Source: an uncultured Solirubrobacteraceae bacterium
GTDB taxonomy: Bacteria > Actinomycetota > Thermoleophilia > Solirubrobacterales > Solirubrobacteraceae
Direction of reading: 5' to 3'
DNA length: 48,417 nt
NCBI GenBank assembly: GCA_902806175.1
Contig: CADCVQ010000147.1
Location: forward strand, 1-48,417
Shown: one piece after another, positions 41,002 to 48,417 of the stretch
How positions within the stretch are numbered: the first letter of the stretch is position 1
How the letters are laid out: every line of letters starts with the position of its first letter
Made by a program: the position numbers and the translations under genes
Notes under the pieces: model-generated
Told to the model about the DNA's origin: nothing
What the model saw: the letters and a program-made list of their open reading frames with translations, nothing else
Database searches by the model: none

Positions 41002-41912
41002 GCGTCGATGATCGCAGGCCGGCGCGTCGGGTCGAACACGCTGAGCGTGAGCGCGCGGAAGGCCTGCGCGGCGGGCGAGTGGCGCCGTTTGGCGCGCGAT
41101 GCGAGCGTCACATCACGCGTCAGGGCGGGTTTGACGAGGCCGGCCACGGCGACCGGCGCGCCGGAGCCCATGGCGTCCGAGCGCGGCAGGATCGCGACAC
41201 CCAATCCGCTGGAGACGAGGCTGCGGATCCGCCGGCTCTCGTTGGACTCGAGCGCGATGCGCGGCTCGAAGCCCGCGCCGCCGGCGGCGGAGTCCAGCAG
41301 TTCGCGCAACCGCGATCCCGGACGGAAGCTGATGAAGGGATCGCCCGCGAGCTCGGTCAGGTCCACGCCCTCGCGGCCGGCGAGCTTGTGATGCGTGGGC
41401 AGGACGGCGACGAGCTCCTCGCTGACGAGGTGATGCAGCTCCAGGTCGCGGCTTTGGATGTGCTCGGTGACAGACAGGAAGGCGAGGTCGATCACGTCGT
41501 CGCGCAGCATCTCTGCGAGCTCCTCGCTGGACTGCTCGCGCACGGTCAGCTCGATGGCGGGATGGCTGCGGTGAAAGGACGCCAGCAGCAGCGAGAGGTC
41601 GACCGGCCCCATCGTGTGCAGCGCGCCGACGGCGAGGCGACCGCTCTTGACGCCGGCGAGCGCGGCGAGCTCGGCCTGCGCGTCGTCGACCTCGGTCAGG
41701 ATGCGCCGCGCGCGCGCCACGAGCAGCTCGCCCGCGGCCGTCAATGCGACCCGCCGCGTCGTGCGCTCGACGAGCGTCAGGCCGACCTCTGCCTCCAGGC
41801 GCCGGATCTGCTGGGAGAGGCCCGGCTGCGCGATGTGCTCGCGCGCGGCGGCGCGGGTGAAATGGCGCTCGTCGGCGAGCGCGACGAGGTAGCGCAGCTG
41901 GCGCAGTTCCAT
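40998..41912 (-). CDS. LysR-family regulator upstream of lipB
   Basis: About 304 residues. Helix-turn-helix MELRQLRYLVALADERHFTRAAAREHIAQPGLSQQIRRLEAEVGL at the N-terminus, then an effector domain. The ATG at 41912 gives the family-standard start; a GTG at 41918 is also in frame. The gene overlaps lipB, so regulator and lipoate genes share a transcript. Its sequence is of the OxyR/CbbR-like class, and the target and effector are unknown. Confidence 0.93.
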   Translation of the reverse strand: MELRQLRYLVALADERHFTRAAAREHIAQPGLSQQIRRLEAEVGLTLVERTTRRVALTAAGELLVARARRILTEVDDAQAELAALAGVKSGRLAVGALHTMGPVDLSLLLASFHRSHPAIELTVREQSSEELAEMLRDDVIDLAFLSVTEHIQSRDLELHHLVSEELVAVLPTHHKLAGREGVDLTELAGDPFISFRPGSRLRELLDSAAGGAGFEPRIALESNESRRIRSLVSSGLGVAILPRSDAMGSGAPVAVAGLVKPALTRDVTLASRAKRRHSPAAQAFRALTLSVFDPTRRPAIIDA

Positions 41913-42004
41913 ACGCACAGCTTATGAGTTTCAGGGGACACGTGTATTAGACTTCTTGATCGCGCTGAGGCACCATAGTTGAGCCCCACCGCACACCCGC
42001 GCAT

Positions 42005-42112
42005 CACCGCCAGGCCGGCCTTCTCTCCTCCCTCCGCTGGCCTGGCCGGTGCGCTGTCTCTCCCCAAAGCAGTGCGAAGGGCACGTCGACTTTCTCCCCG
42101 GCGTGCCCTTCG
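42005..42112 (+). other. Two strong hairpins in the leader of the small Cys-rich gene
   Basis: Hairpin one pairs CACCGCCAGGCC (42005-42016) with GGCCTGGCCGGTG (42039-42051) with a single bulged C and a pyrimidine-rich 22-base loop. Hairpin two is a perfect 11-bp stem (42075-42085 with 42102-42112) with a 16-base loop. Both lie in the longest gene-free stretch, 29 bases or more before the ATG at 42141. They could be a structured leader or terminators of a short unseen transcript. Confidence 0.45.
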
Positions 42113-42140
42113 TGGTTGCGCGGCTAGGCTGGCCGCAGCG

Positions 42141-42509
42141 ATGAGATACGCGGACCCCTTTCGCGACGCCGGGCGGCCCGAGACGACCGATCACGACTTC
42201 CTGCTGAACTGCTCGTGCGGAGCCGAGCAGCGGATGGACGAGATGACGCTCGACGAGACCGGGCCGATCACGCTGTATGAGTGCAAGCGCTGCACGAAGA
42301 GCATCGCCGGCGTGATGACCGACGACCCCGACCTCGAGATCCACGCCCCGCAGTCGATGACCCGGCTGCAGGAGCGGGCGGGCCATCACCTGCGCGGCTA
42401 CATCATCGGCTCGCGCGTCGACGTCGCGCTGCGACCCGAGGGCGGCGAGCGCGATCTGCTGCTGATCCCGGCGACGCCATACTTCTTCGTCCAGTACCTC
42501 AGCCTGTAG
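42141..42509 (+). CDS. Small Cys-rich hypothetical protein (copy 1)
   Basis: 122 residues from the ATG at 42141. Cys pairs CSCGAEQ and CKRCTKS suggest a zinc ribbon (CxC and CxxC), followed by an SIAGVMTDD segment and a second half with GHHLRGYIIGSRVDVALR and a terminal LLLIPATPYFFVQ. The next gene has the same order of motifs, so these two are paralogues. Function unknown. Confidence 0.72.
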   Translation: MRYADPFRDAGRPETTDHDFLLNCSCGAEQRMDEMTLDETGPITLYECKRCTKSIAGVMTDDPDLEIHAPQSMTRLQERAGHHLRGYIIGSRVDVALRPEGGERDLLLIPATPYFFVQYLSL

Positions 42510-42537
42510 GGCGGCCGTTCGCCGTAGGCTGCGGGTC

Positions 42538-42924
42538 ATGAAGCTCTCCGAGGCCTTCCGCGAAGCCGGCTTCTGGTTTCGCGTCGGCGACTACCAGTTC
42601 CGGTTCACCTGCCGGTGCGGGGCGGCCCTGCAACTCGACCAGTGCCCGATGTCCGCGCGCGCAGACGCGACCGTCTACTCCTGTCCGCGGTGTGAGGCCG
42701 ACATCGCGGGTGTGGCGCTGGACGCCACGTCGGCGCACGTGTTTCCGGGTGCTTCGCGCTCCGCGGACGAGGACGGGCATCGCATGTGTGGCCACGTCTT
42801 CGGCGCGAACGTCGACATGGAGCTGTGGCCGGCCGCCGCCGCGGAGCCGTTTCTGCGCATACCGCGGCGGCCGGCGTTCTTCACGAGCCGCGGTCTCGGC
42901 GGCGGGCCCCCTCAGGCCTCGTAG
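42538..42924 (+). CDS. Small Cys-rich hypothetical protein (copy 2)
   Basis: 128 residues, 28 bases after copy 1 and similar to it in layout: CRCGA, CPRCEADIAGVALD, GHRMCGHVFGANVDMEL and a terminal LRIPRRPAFFTS. Its end overlaps the convergent E2 gene by about 13 bases. The tandem arrangement points to duplication. Function unknown. Confidence 0.72.
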   Translation: MKLSEAFREAGFWFRVGDYQFRFTCRCGAALQLDQCPMSARADATVYSCPRCEADIAGVALDATSAHVFPGASRSADEDGHRMCGHVFGANVDMELWPAAAAEPFLRIPRRPAFFTSRGLGGGPPQAS

Positions 42925-44189
42925 CTCTCGACGCGCTTCTTGACGTTCGCCAGGAACCGCGCGGCAAGCGCTCCGTCGAGCGCGCGGTGATCCCAGGAGA
43001 GGCCGAGGATGACCATCGGGCGGATCGCGATCGCGTCCTCGCCGAAGGCGTCGGTGACGACGACCGGGCGCTTGATGATCGCCTCGACGTCGAGGATCGC
43101 GACCTGCGGCTGCGCGATGACCGGCGTCGCCATCATCGAGCCGAACTGGCCGGGGTTCGTGATCGTGAACGTCGTCCCGCGGACGTCGTCGGGGCTGAGC
43201 TGACGCGCGCGGGCGCGCCGCGCGAGGTCGCGGATGCGGCGCGCGAGGCCCTCGGGCGAGAGGTCCTGGGCGCCGCGCACGACGGGCACGATCAAGCCGT
43301 CCTCGCCGAGCGAGACGGCGATGCCGAGGTTGACCTGCTCATGGACGGTATGCGTCTCACCCTCCAGCCAGGCGTTCAGCAGCGGGTACTCGACGAGCGC
43401 GCCGATCGTGCACCGGGCGATCAGCGGCAGCGCGGTGATGCCAAGCTGCTTGCGCGCGATCTCGACGCGCGAGACGTCGACCTCGATCCACGTCGTGCAG
43501 GTCGCGGCCGTCTGGAGCGAATGCTTCATGTGCTGGCCGATCGACCGGCGCATGCGCGAGAGGGGCCGCCCCTCCGGCGCGACGTACGGCCCGCTCAGGG
43601 ACGCGCCCGCACCGGCCCGGTACGGGCTCTCGATGTGCATCGCCGGCTCGTCCGGCGGCTGCGCGCGCCGGCCGCCGCGCGCCTGGACGTAGGCCATGAC
43701 GTCCTTCTTCTGGACGCGGCCGTCGCGGCCGCTGCCCTCGACGTCGTCGAGGTCGACGCCATGTTCGTCGGCGATCCGCTGGACGACCGGAGAGTAGCGG
43801 CGCGACATGCGCCCGCCGACCGCGCGCGGGCCGCCCTCGGGCACAGCGATGGGCGCCGGTGGCGACCCCGCGTCCGCGGCGGCCGCCGCGCGGGCGGCGT
43901 GGCCCGCGCGCGACGGGCGCTCGTCCTCGGAGCTGTGCGGCTCGCCGGGGCGCGCGTCGGTCGCGATCCGCGCGAGCGTCGTGCCGACGTCGACGGTCGC
44001 GCCGACCTGCACGAGGACCTCGATGAGTCGCCCGCTGGCGGGCGACGGCACCTCGGTGTCGATCTTGTCCGTCGAGATCTCGCAGATCGTCTCGTCTGCC
44101 TGCACCCAGTCGCCGCGCTGCTTGCGCCACTCCACGAGGGTGCCCTCCGCGACGGAGACGCCCATCTGCGGCATCGTCACGTCGACCAC
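42912..44189 (-). CDS. 2-oxoacid dehydrogenase E2 (dihydrolipoamide acyltransferase)
   Basis: 425 residues from the GTG at 44189. One lipoyl domain (about 1-77) has the lipoylated Lys in EISTDKIDTEVPSP; a Pro/Ala/Glu linker is followed by an E1/E3-binding domain (about 128-165, YSPVVQRIADEHGVDLDDVEGSGRDGRVQKKDVMAYV) and the catalytic domain with the intact LSWDHRALDG motif near the end. Branched-chain or pyruvate specificity cannot be decided. It follows E1beta and E1alpha in one operon; no E3 gene is visible. Confidence 0.93.
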   Translation of the reverse strand: MVDVTMPQMGVSVAEGTLVEWRKQRGDWVQADETICEISTDKIDTEVPSPASGRLIEVLVQVGATVDVGTTLARIATDARPGEPHSSEDERPSRAGHAARAAAAADAGSPPAPIAVPEGGPRAVGGRMSRRYSPVVQRIADEHGVDLDDVEGSGRDGRVQKKDVMAYVQARGGRRAQPPDEPAMHIESPYRAGAGASLSGPYVAPEGRPLSRMRRSIGQHMKHSLQTAATCTTWIEVDVSRVEIARKQLGITALPLIARCTIGALVEYPLLNAWLEGETHTVHEQVNLGIAVSLGEDGLIVPVVRGAQDLSPEGLARRIRDLARRARARQLSPDDVRGTTFTITNPGQFGSMMATPVIAQPQVAILDVEAIIKRPVVVTDAFGEDAIAIRPMVILGLSWDHRALDGALAARFLANVKKRVESYEA

Positions 44190-44199
44190 GGTCGCGCGA

Positions 44200-45165
44200 T
44201 CAGTACTCGAGGAGCTGACGGCAGGCCTCCCTCACGCGCTCGACGGACGGCAGGACGGCCGCCTCGAGCGGCGGCGAGAACGGGATCGGGACGTCTGGCG
44301 TGGCGACCCGCAGGACGGGCCCGTCGAGATCCTCGAACGCCCGCTCGGCGATCAGCGCCGACACCTGGGCGCCCGCGGCGCACGTGTAGTTGGCCTCGTC
44401 GACGACGACGACCTTCGAGCAGTGATGCACGGCCCCGAGGATCGCCTCCTCGTCGAGCGGCACGAGCGAGCGCAGGTCGAGCACCATGATCGACGCGCCG
44501 TCGAGATCGGCTGTCGCCTCGAGCGCCGTGTGCACCATCTGGCCGTAGGCGATGACGACGAGGTCGTCGCCCTCGCGCGCGACGCGCGCTCGAAACGGCG
44601 TCTCGTAGGAACCGTCCGGCACCTCGCCCTTCACGCGCCGGTAGAGGTTCTTGTGCTCCATGTAGATGACCGGGTTGGGATCGCGGATGCTCGCGATCAT
44701 CAGCCCCTTCGCGTCCTCGGCCGTGCTCGGCGCGACGACCTTCAGCCCCGGCGAGTGCATGAACCACGCCTCCGGGTTCTGCGAGTGAAACGGGCCGCCC
44801 GAGAAGCCGCCGCCGCTGGGCAGCCGCACCGTGATGTTCACCGGCAGGCCCTGGCGGTAGAGCATCTTGCCGGCGACGTTGACGATCTGGTCGAAGCCGC
44901 AGGAGACGAAGTCGGCGAACTGCATCTCGCAGACCGGCCGCAGCCCGACGACGGCGGCGCCGACGGCGGTGCCGACGATCCCCGACTCGGCGAGCGGCGT
45001 GTCCATGACGCGGTCGGCGCCGAACTCCTCGATGAACCCGTCGGTCACCTTGAACGCCCCGCCGTAGACGCCGATGTCCTCGCCCATCAGCAGGACGCGC
45101 TCGTCGTCGCGCATCTCCGTGCGCAGGCCGTCGGAGATCGCGCGCAGGTAGGTCATCTCGGTCAT
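44200..45165 (-). CDS. 2-oxoacid dehydrogenase E1 beta subunit
   Basis: 321 residues. Transketolase-like pyrimidine-binding domain: TYLRAISDGLRTEMRDDERVLLMGEDIGVYGGAFKVTDGF, then RVMDTPLAESGIVGTAVGAAVVGLRPVCEMQFADFV and a C-terminal ferredoxin-like domain. It pairs with E1alpha, which it overlaps by four bases, to decarboxylate 2-oxoacids with thiamine diphosphate. Ten bases separate it from the E2 gene. Confidence 0.95.
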   Translation of the reverse strand: MTEMTYLRAISDGLRTEMRDDERVLLMGEDIGVYGGAFKVTDGFIEEFGADRVMDTPLAESGIVGTAVGAAVVGLRPVCEMQFADFVSCGFDQIVNVAGKMLYRQGLPVNITVRLPSGGGFSGGPFHSQNPEAWFMHSPGLKVVAPSTAEDAKGLMIASIRDPNPVIYMEHKNLYRRVKGEVPDGSYETPFRARVAREGDDLVVIAYGQMVHTALEATADLDGASIMVLDLRSLVPLDEEAILGAVHHCSKVVVVDEANYTCAAGAQVSALIAERAFEDLDGPVLRVATPDVPIPFSPPLEAAVLPSVERVREACRQLLEY

Positions 45166-46232
45166 GAGCGAAACCCACTCCAGGGGGCGGCGCCGTCCTC
45201 GAGCAGGACCTCGTCGTCATCGCGCGATGCAAAGAGGCGATCGGTCGCCGTCGCGGGGTCGGGCATCGGGCCCGCAAGCGCCTTCCTCGCGGCCGCGTCG
45301 ACCTCCGCGCGGACCTCCTTGACGAGCGCGTCGACGTCGACGCCGAGCTCCTTCAGGCGGTTGCCCTGGCGGTCGATCGGGTCCTTCTGGCGCCACTCCT
45401 CGACGAGCGCCTTGGGCACGTACTTCATGTCGTCGTGGGCGCCATGGCCGTGCATCCGCATCGTGACCGCCTCGATCAGCGTCGGCCCGCCGCCGCAGAC
45501 CGCGCGCTCGCGCGCGGCGCGCGTTGCCTCGAACATCGCCTCGGCGTCGTTGCCGTCGACCGAGACGCCGGGAAAGCCGTACGCCGCGGCGCGCTCGACC
45601 GGGTTGACGGCGAACTGCTGCTTGATCGGGGTCGAGTACGCGAACTGGTTGTTCTCCAGCACGAAGATCACCGGCAGGCGCTGGACGCCCGCCCAGTTCA
45701 TCGCCTCGTGGAAGTCGCCGCGCGAGGTCGATCCGTCGCCGAACCACGTCAGCGCGCAGCGCTGCTCCTTGCGCAGCTTGAAGGCCATCGCCATGCCGGC
45801 CGCGACAAGCATCATGTCGGGCAGCATCGACACCATCCCGACGCAGCCCGTGCGCAGGTCGCCGAAGTGCACGTTGCCGTCGCGGCCGCTCGTGATGCCC
45901 GCCTCGCGCCCCATGTACTGGCTGAGGATCGCCGCCGGCGCAACGCCGCGCACGAGGTGCGCCCCGAGGTCGCGGTGCAGCACGCAGAGGCGGTCGGCGG
46001 GTGCCATCGCCCAGGTCGCGCCGACCGAGACGGCCTCCTGGCCGAAGCCGTCATAGAAGGAGCCGGGGACCTTGCCCTGGCGGTAGAGGTTCATCGCGCG
46101 CTCCTCGATCGCGCGCATGAGGAGCATCGCGCGCAGCAGGCCGACCCGGTCGTCCACGGTCAGATGCGCGGACGGGCACTCCTGGGCGGCGGTGCTGGGA
46201 CCGATCGGAACATCCGTGCTGCTGGTCGCCAT
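45162..46232 (-). CDS. 2-oxoacid dehydrogenase E1 alpha subunit
   Basis: 356 residues. The thiamine diphosphate motif is GDGSTSRGDFHEAMNWAGV...NNQFAYSTP, and the GKVPGSFYDGFGQEAVSVG start region and MRMHGHGAHDD phosphorylation-loop-like segment are typical. It is the first gene of an E1alpha-E1beta-E2 operon. The length and motifs fit pyruvate, acetoin or branched-chain enzymes equally. Confidence 0.95.
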   Translation of the reverse strand: MATSSTDVPIGPSTAAQECPSAHLTVDDRVGLLRAMLLMRAIEERAMNLYRQGKVPGSFYDGFGQEAVSVGATWAMAPADRLCVLHRDLGAHLVRGVAPAAILSQYMGREAGITSGRDGNVHFGDLRTGCVGMVSMLPDMMLVAAGMAMAFKLRKEQRCALTWFGDGSTSRGDFHEAMNWAGVQRLPVIFVLENNQFAYSTPIKQQFAVNPVERAAAYGFPGVSVDGNDAEAMFEATRAARERAVCGGGPTLIEAVTMRMHGHGAHDDMKYVPKALVEEWRQKDPIDRQGNRLKELGVDVDALVKEVRAEVDAAARKALAGPMPDPATATDRLFASRDDDEVLLEDGAAPWSGFRS

Positions 46233-46356
46233 CTTCGCCTTTCGTTCTGGGCGGTCAAGGCGGGATCGCCGCCTCGCCTTTTCGAGTCTCGTCGGGATCT
46301 CCGCGCGGGACGCGAACCGTCATGACCGAGGGTACCGGGTACGTACGCTGCTTGAT

Positions 46357-46974
46357 ATGGCAGAGGTTGCACGCGAACGTCGCCAGCAGGGGATGCGGCG
46401 CATGCGCTGGCGGTTGCGCGGCGCGTGGCTGTGGCCTGCGTTCGTCGTCGCGACGCTGCTCGAGGTCGCCCTGCTGCACTGGCTGCCGATCGCCGGCGAG
46501 GGCAGCGGCTTCGTCGGCGGGCTGCTGCTCGCCGGCTGGCTGAACATCATCGCGGTGGCGGTGCTCGGCGGGCTCGGCGGGATCGTCCTGCGCCGTGTGC
46601 GCGGCGACCTGCCAAAGGTTGTGGCCGACAACTACGCCGGCCTCGCGGCGCTGGCCGTCGTCGCCTGCGGATTTCTCGTCGCCGGGCTCGTGCACCGGCC
46701 CGAGCTCGCCGCCGATCGCACGGCGTTCGCCGAGCAGTCGAGAGCGGTGCGGCTGTGGGTAGAGGCCCACGCCGACGACTTCGCGCGCGCGCACGTCGGT
46801 TCCGCCGACTCGGTGATGGTCGACACGAACCTCTACCGCACGTGCGTGCCGGGGCCCCGGCCGCGGCGCTGGCTGTGCCTGATCGTCGACACGTCGCACA
46901 GCCCGCCGCGCGTCAAGCGCGACCCCAACCGCGAATCCAACGTCTCGCAGAATCCGCGCGGGGGCTTCAGGTAG
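46357..46974 (+). CDS. Hypothetical membrane protein
   Basis: 205 residues from the ATG at 46357. A basic N-terminus is followed by three hydrophobic segments (about 23-43, 50-75 and 88-112) and a polar domain of about 90 residues containing NLYRTCVPGPRPRRWLCLIVDT, with two cysteines that could bond outside the cell. No family recognised. It is divergent from E1alpha over about 124 bases. Confidence 0.7.
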   Translation: MAEVARERRQQGMRRMRWRLRGAWLWPAFVVATLLEVALLHWLPIAGEGSGFVGGLLLAGWLNIIAVAVLGGLGGIVLRRVRGDLPKVVADNYAGLAALAVVACGFLVAGLVHRPELAADRTAFAEQSRAVRLWVEAHADDFARAHVGSADSVMVDTNLYRTCVPGPRPRRWLCLIVDTSHSPPRVKRDPNRESNVSQNPRGGFR

Positions 46975-46983
46975 AAGCGCGAA

Positions 46984-47616
46984 ATGCCGATGAGTCTGTG
47001 CATGGCCGGAACCAGGGCACTCTTCGCGTCGATCGGAGCCAGCGTCGCTCTCGTGGCGGCGGCCGCGCTGTCGCTGCTGGCGATCAGCGCCGTCTTCGCG
47101 TTCGGCGGCTGGTCGGACTCCGTTTCGGCCTCCGACACCCAGGCCGCCCTCGTCCTCGGTGGATCGGACTCGGCAGAGCGCCGCGGCCGGGTCATCGCCG
47201 TGCCCCGCGCAGATCGCGGCGTCGCGTCGGCGCCGGCCCGCACGCCACGGCGCGAGCGTTCAGCCGCCGAGCGCGTCGCCGACCCGCCTGACGCGCCTGA
47301 CGCAGCTCCGCAGGTCGCGCGGGACGGCCCGGGCTCGGGCAGGCTGCCGCCGATTCCTGTTGATCGGCCGCGTCCGCAGGCCGAGCCCTCGGGCACTTCT
47401 CGGCCGAAGACGGGCGACCACGTGCGCAAGGCGGGCGACACGCTGAGCTCCACCGTGCAGGACGCCGGCACCGCGCTGGCGAATGTGACGCAGCCGCTGG
47501 CTCCCCCCGTCAGCGTCGCCGTTCAGCAGGTGCTCAACCTCGTCGCCGAGGCCGTGCGCCGCGCCGCGGACGGGTTGGGCAACACGCTCGACACGCTGCT
47601 GCCGCCGAGGCAGTAG
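46984..47616 (+). CDS. Hypothetical secreted or anchored Pro/Arg-rich protein
   Basis: 210 residues. A hydrophobic signal or anchor (about 10-40: ALFASIGASVALVAAAALSLLAISAVFAF) precedes a long Pro/Arg/Ala-rich low-complexity region and a C-terminal amphipathic helix region (STVQDAGTALANVTQPLAPPVSVAVQQVLNLVAEAVRRAADGLGNTL). It is 9 bases after the previous gene and ends 3 bases before the convergent E2 gene. Function unknown. Confidence 0.7.
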   Translation: MPMSLCMAGTRALFASIGASVALVAAAALSLLAISAVFAFGGWSDSVSASDTQAALVLGGSDSAERRGRVIAVPRADRGVASAPARTPRRERSAAERVADPPDAPDAAPQVARDGPGSGRLPPIPVDRPRPQAEPSGTSRPKTGDHVRKAGDTLSSTVQDAGTALANVTQPLAPPVSVAVQQVLNLVAEAVRRAADGLGNTLDTLLPPRQ

Positions 47617-47619
47617 GTC

Positions 47620-48417
47620 TCAGAACGCGAGCGCCAGCGGGCGCTCGAGGAGCTCGCGGACGCGCGCGAGGAACTCCGCGGCCTGCGCGCCGTAGAGGAT
47701 CCGGTGGTCGCAGGCGAGCGTGACGTTCATGGTGTGGCGGGCGACCAGCGCGCCGTCGTGGCCGACGACGGCCCGCGGTGCGACTGCGCCGACGGCGAGG
47801 ATCGCCGCCTGCGGCGGGTTGATGACCGCCGTGAAGTCGGTCACGCCGTACATGCCGAGGTTCGAGACGGTGAACGTCGCGCCGCTGAGCTCCGGCGGCG
47901 TGATCGCGCCTGCGCGGACGCGCTCGGCGAGCGCCCGCGTGTCGCGCGCGATCTCGCGCAACGACTTGCTGTCGGCGTCGAAGACCGTCGGCACGACGAG
48001 CGCGTCGACCGCCGCGACCGCGACGCCGACGTTGACGCGGCCGTAGAGCTCAAAGCGCGCGTCGCGATACCTGCCGTTCGCCCGCGGGAACTCGCGCAAC
48101 GCCAGCGCGCAGGCCTTGACGACCATGTCGTTGTAGGAGGGAATCGCACCCGCCGGCGCGTCGCCGCCGAGCACCTTGAGCTCCGCGCGCAGCGCGACGC
48201 AGGCGTCCATGTCGATCTCCGTGCGCAGCTCGAACGACGGAATCGTGGCGCGCGACTCGGCCATGCGGCGGGCGATCAGGCCCTGCACGCGCGTGAGCTC
48301 CTGGATGGTGACGTCGCCCTTGGCAGTGCCGGTGTCGGCGACGGTGGTGGGCGCGGGCGGCGGCGGAGGCGGCGGCGCAGTGCCGGCGGCGGGCGGCGCG
48401 GTGGGCTGGGCCACGGG
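47620..48417 (-). CDS. Second E2-type acyltransferase, catalytic region (5' partial)
   Basis: At least 265 residues; the frame stays open to the last base, so the N-terminal lipoyl and binding domains probably lie outside. A Pro/Ala linker precedes the catalytic domain: IQELTRVQGLIARRMAESRATIPSFELRTEIDM, then FTVSNLGMYGVTDFTAVINPPQAAILAVGA. The active-site motif reads CDHRILYGAQAAEFL, where the usual catalytic Asp of DHRxxDG is Tyr. It may be an altered acyltransferase or a structural E2. Distinct from the E2 at 43 kb. Confidence 0.88.
   Translation of the reverse strand, partial: PVAQPTAPPAAGTAPPPPPPPAPTTVADTGTAKGDVTIQELTRVQGLIARRMAESRATIPSFELRTEIDMDACVALRAELKVLGGDAPAGAIPSYNDMVVKACALALREFPRANGRYRDARFELYGRVNVGVAVAAVDALVVPTVFDADSKSLREIARDTRALAERVRAGAITPPELSGATFTVSNLGMYGVTDFTAVINPPQAAILAVGAVAPRAVVGHDGALVARHTMNVTLACDHRILYGAQAAEFLARVRELLERPLALAF

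Noticed and set aside
43807-46056. 749-codon plus-strand frame across E2, E1beta and E1alpha
   Set aside because: It spans three well-supported minus-strand genes and shows only low-complexity Arg/Ala/Ser sequence.
1-48417. CRISPR array, insertion sequence or integrase remnant
   Set aside because: No regularly spaced repeats, terminal inverted repeats, transposase or recombinase motifs were seen on either strand.
1-48417. tRNA or rRNA genes
   Set aside because: No TTCRA-type T-arm with a matching acceptor stem and no conserved rRNA segments were noticed in the gaps; a dedicated covariance scan was not possible.

Overview
The window is very GC-rich, with many GTG/TTG starts and 4-base ATGA/GTGA stop-start overlaps. 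It encodes an actinobacterial-type aerobic metabolism: form I CO dehydrogenase, group 1h [NiFe]-hydrogenase, lipoate-dependent 2-oxoacid dehydrogenase and a truncated haemoglobin. I infer a soil actinobacterium, possibly of the Thermoleophilia/Solirubrobacterales type. There is no rRNA or other phylogenetic marker, so that placement is tentative.

Layout. (1) 1-2.5 kb: a truncated membrane protein with a textbook terminator, an anchored PsbP-like protein, a truncated haemoglobin and a DUF4383 membrane protein. (2) 2.6-4.1 kb, minus strand: moaC-moaA, the first steps of molybdenum cofactor synthesis. (3) 4.3-14.1 kb: a LysR regulator divergent from coxM-coxS-coxL, then an XdhC protein with two YHS domains, a MobA-like nucleotidyltransferase, coxD, coxE and a small stand-alone relative of one CoxL domain. 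(4) 14.2-17.7 kb: a tiny membrane protein, YceI, CoxG, a split CoxI/XdhC pair and two unrecognised proteins. (5) 17.9-32.4 kb: a nearly continuous, translationally coupled hydrogenase operon: hypC, hypC-like, hypD, hypE, hhyS, hhyL, NifU-domain, DUF5947, DUF6084, an unrecognised 380-aa protein, protease, hypA, hypB, double-SIS protein, hypF and a hypothetical gene. (6) 32.8-36.0 kb: a zinc/manganese-type ABC importer and a Fur-family regulator. (7) 36.0-42.9 kb: rhomboid protease, TetR plus GST-like pair, lipA, methyltransferase, lipB, LysR and two small paralogous cysteine-rich proteins. (8) 42.9-48.4 kb: E1alpha-E1beta-E2 of a 2-oxoacid dehydrogenase, two membrane or secreted hypotheticals, and the catalytic end of a second E2.

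The core is a trace-gas energy island. The CO and H2 oxidation machineries sit next to each other, with pterin synthesis, cytosine-dinucleotide transfer, Mo/Cu site maturation and NiFe-site maturation genes around them. lipA/lipB supply the lipoyl groups needed by the E2 proteins.

The most unusual items are the CoxL-domain mini-protein at 13.66 kb, the XdhC-YHS-YHS fusion, the HypC-like protein without the Cys2 start, the C-terminal histidine tail on HypB, repeated TGGTACCAC boxes before hypC, and an E2 whose catalytic DHRxxDG motif has Tyr in place of Asp. No gene-free stretch exceeds 300 bases; the longest is about 230 (41.9-42.1 kb) and holds two strong hairpins. I saw no tRNA, rRNA, CRISPR array or insertion sequence.
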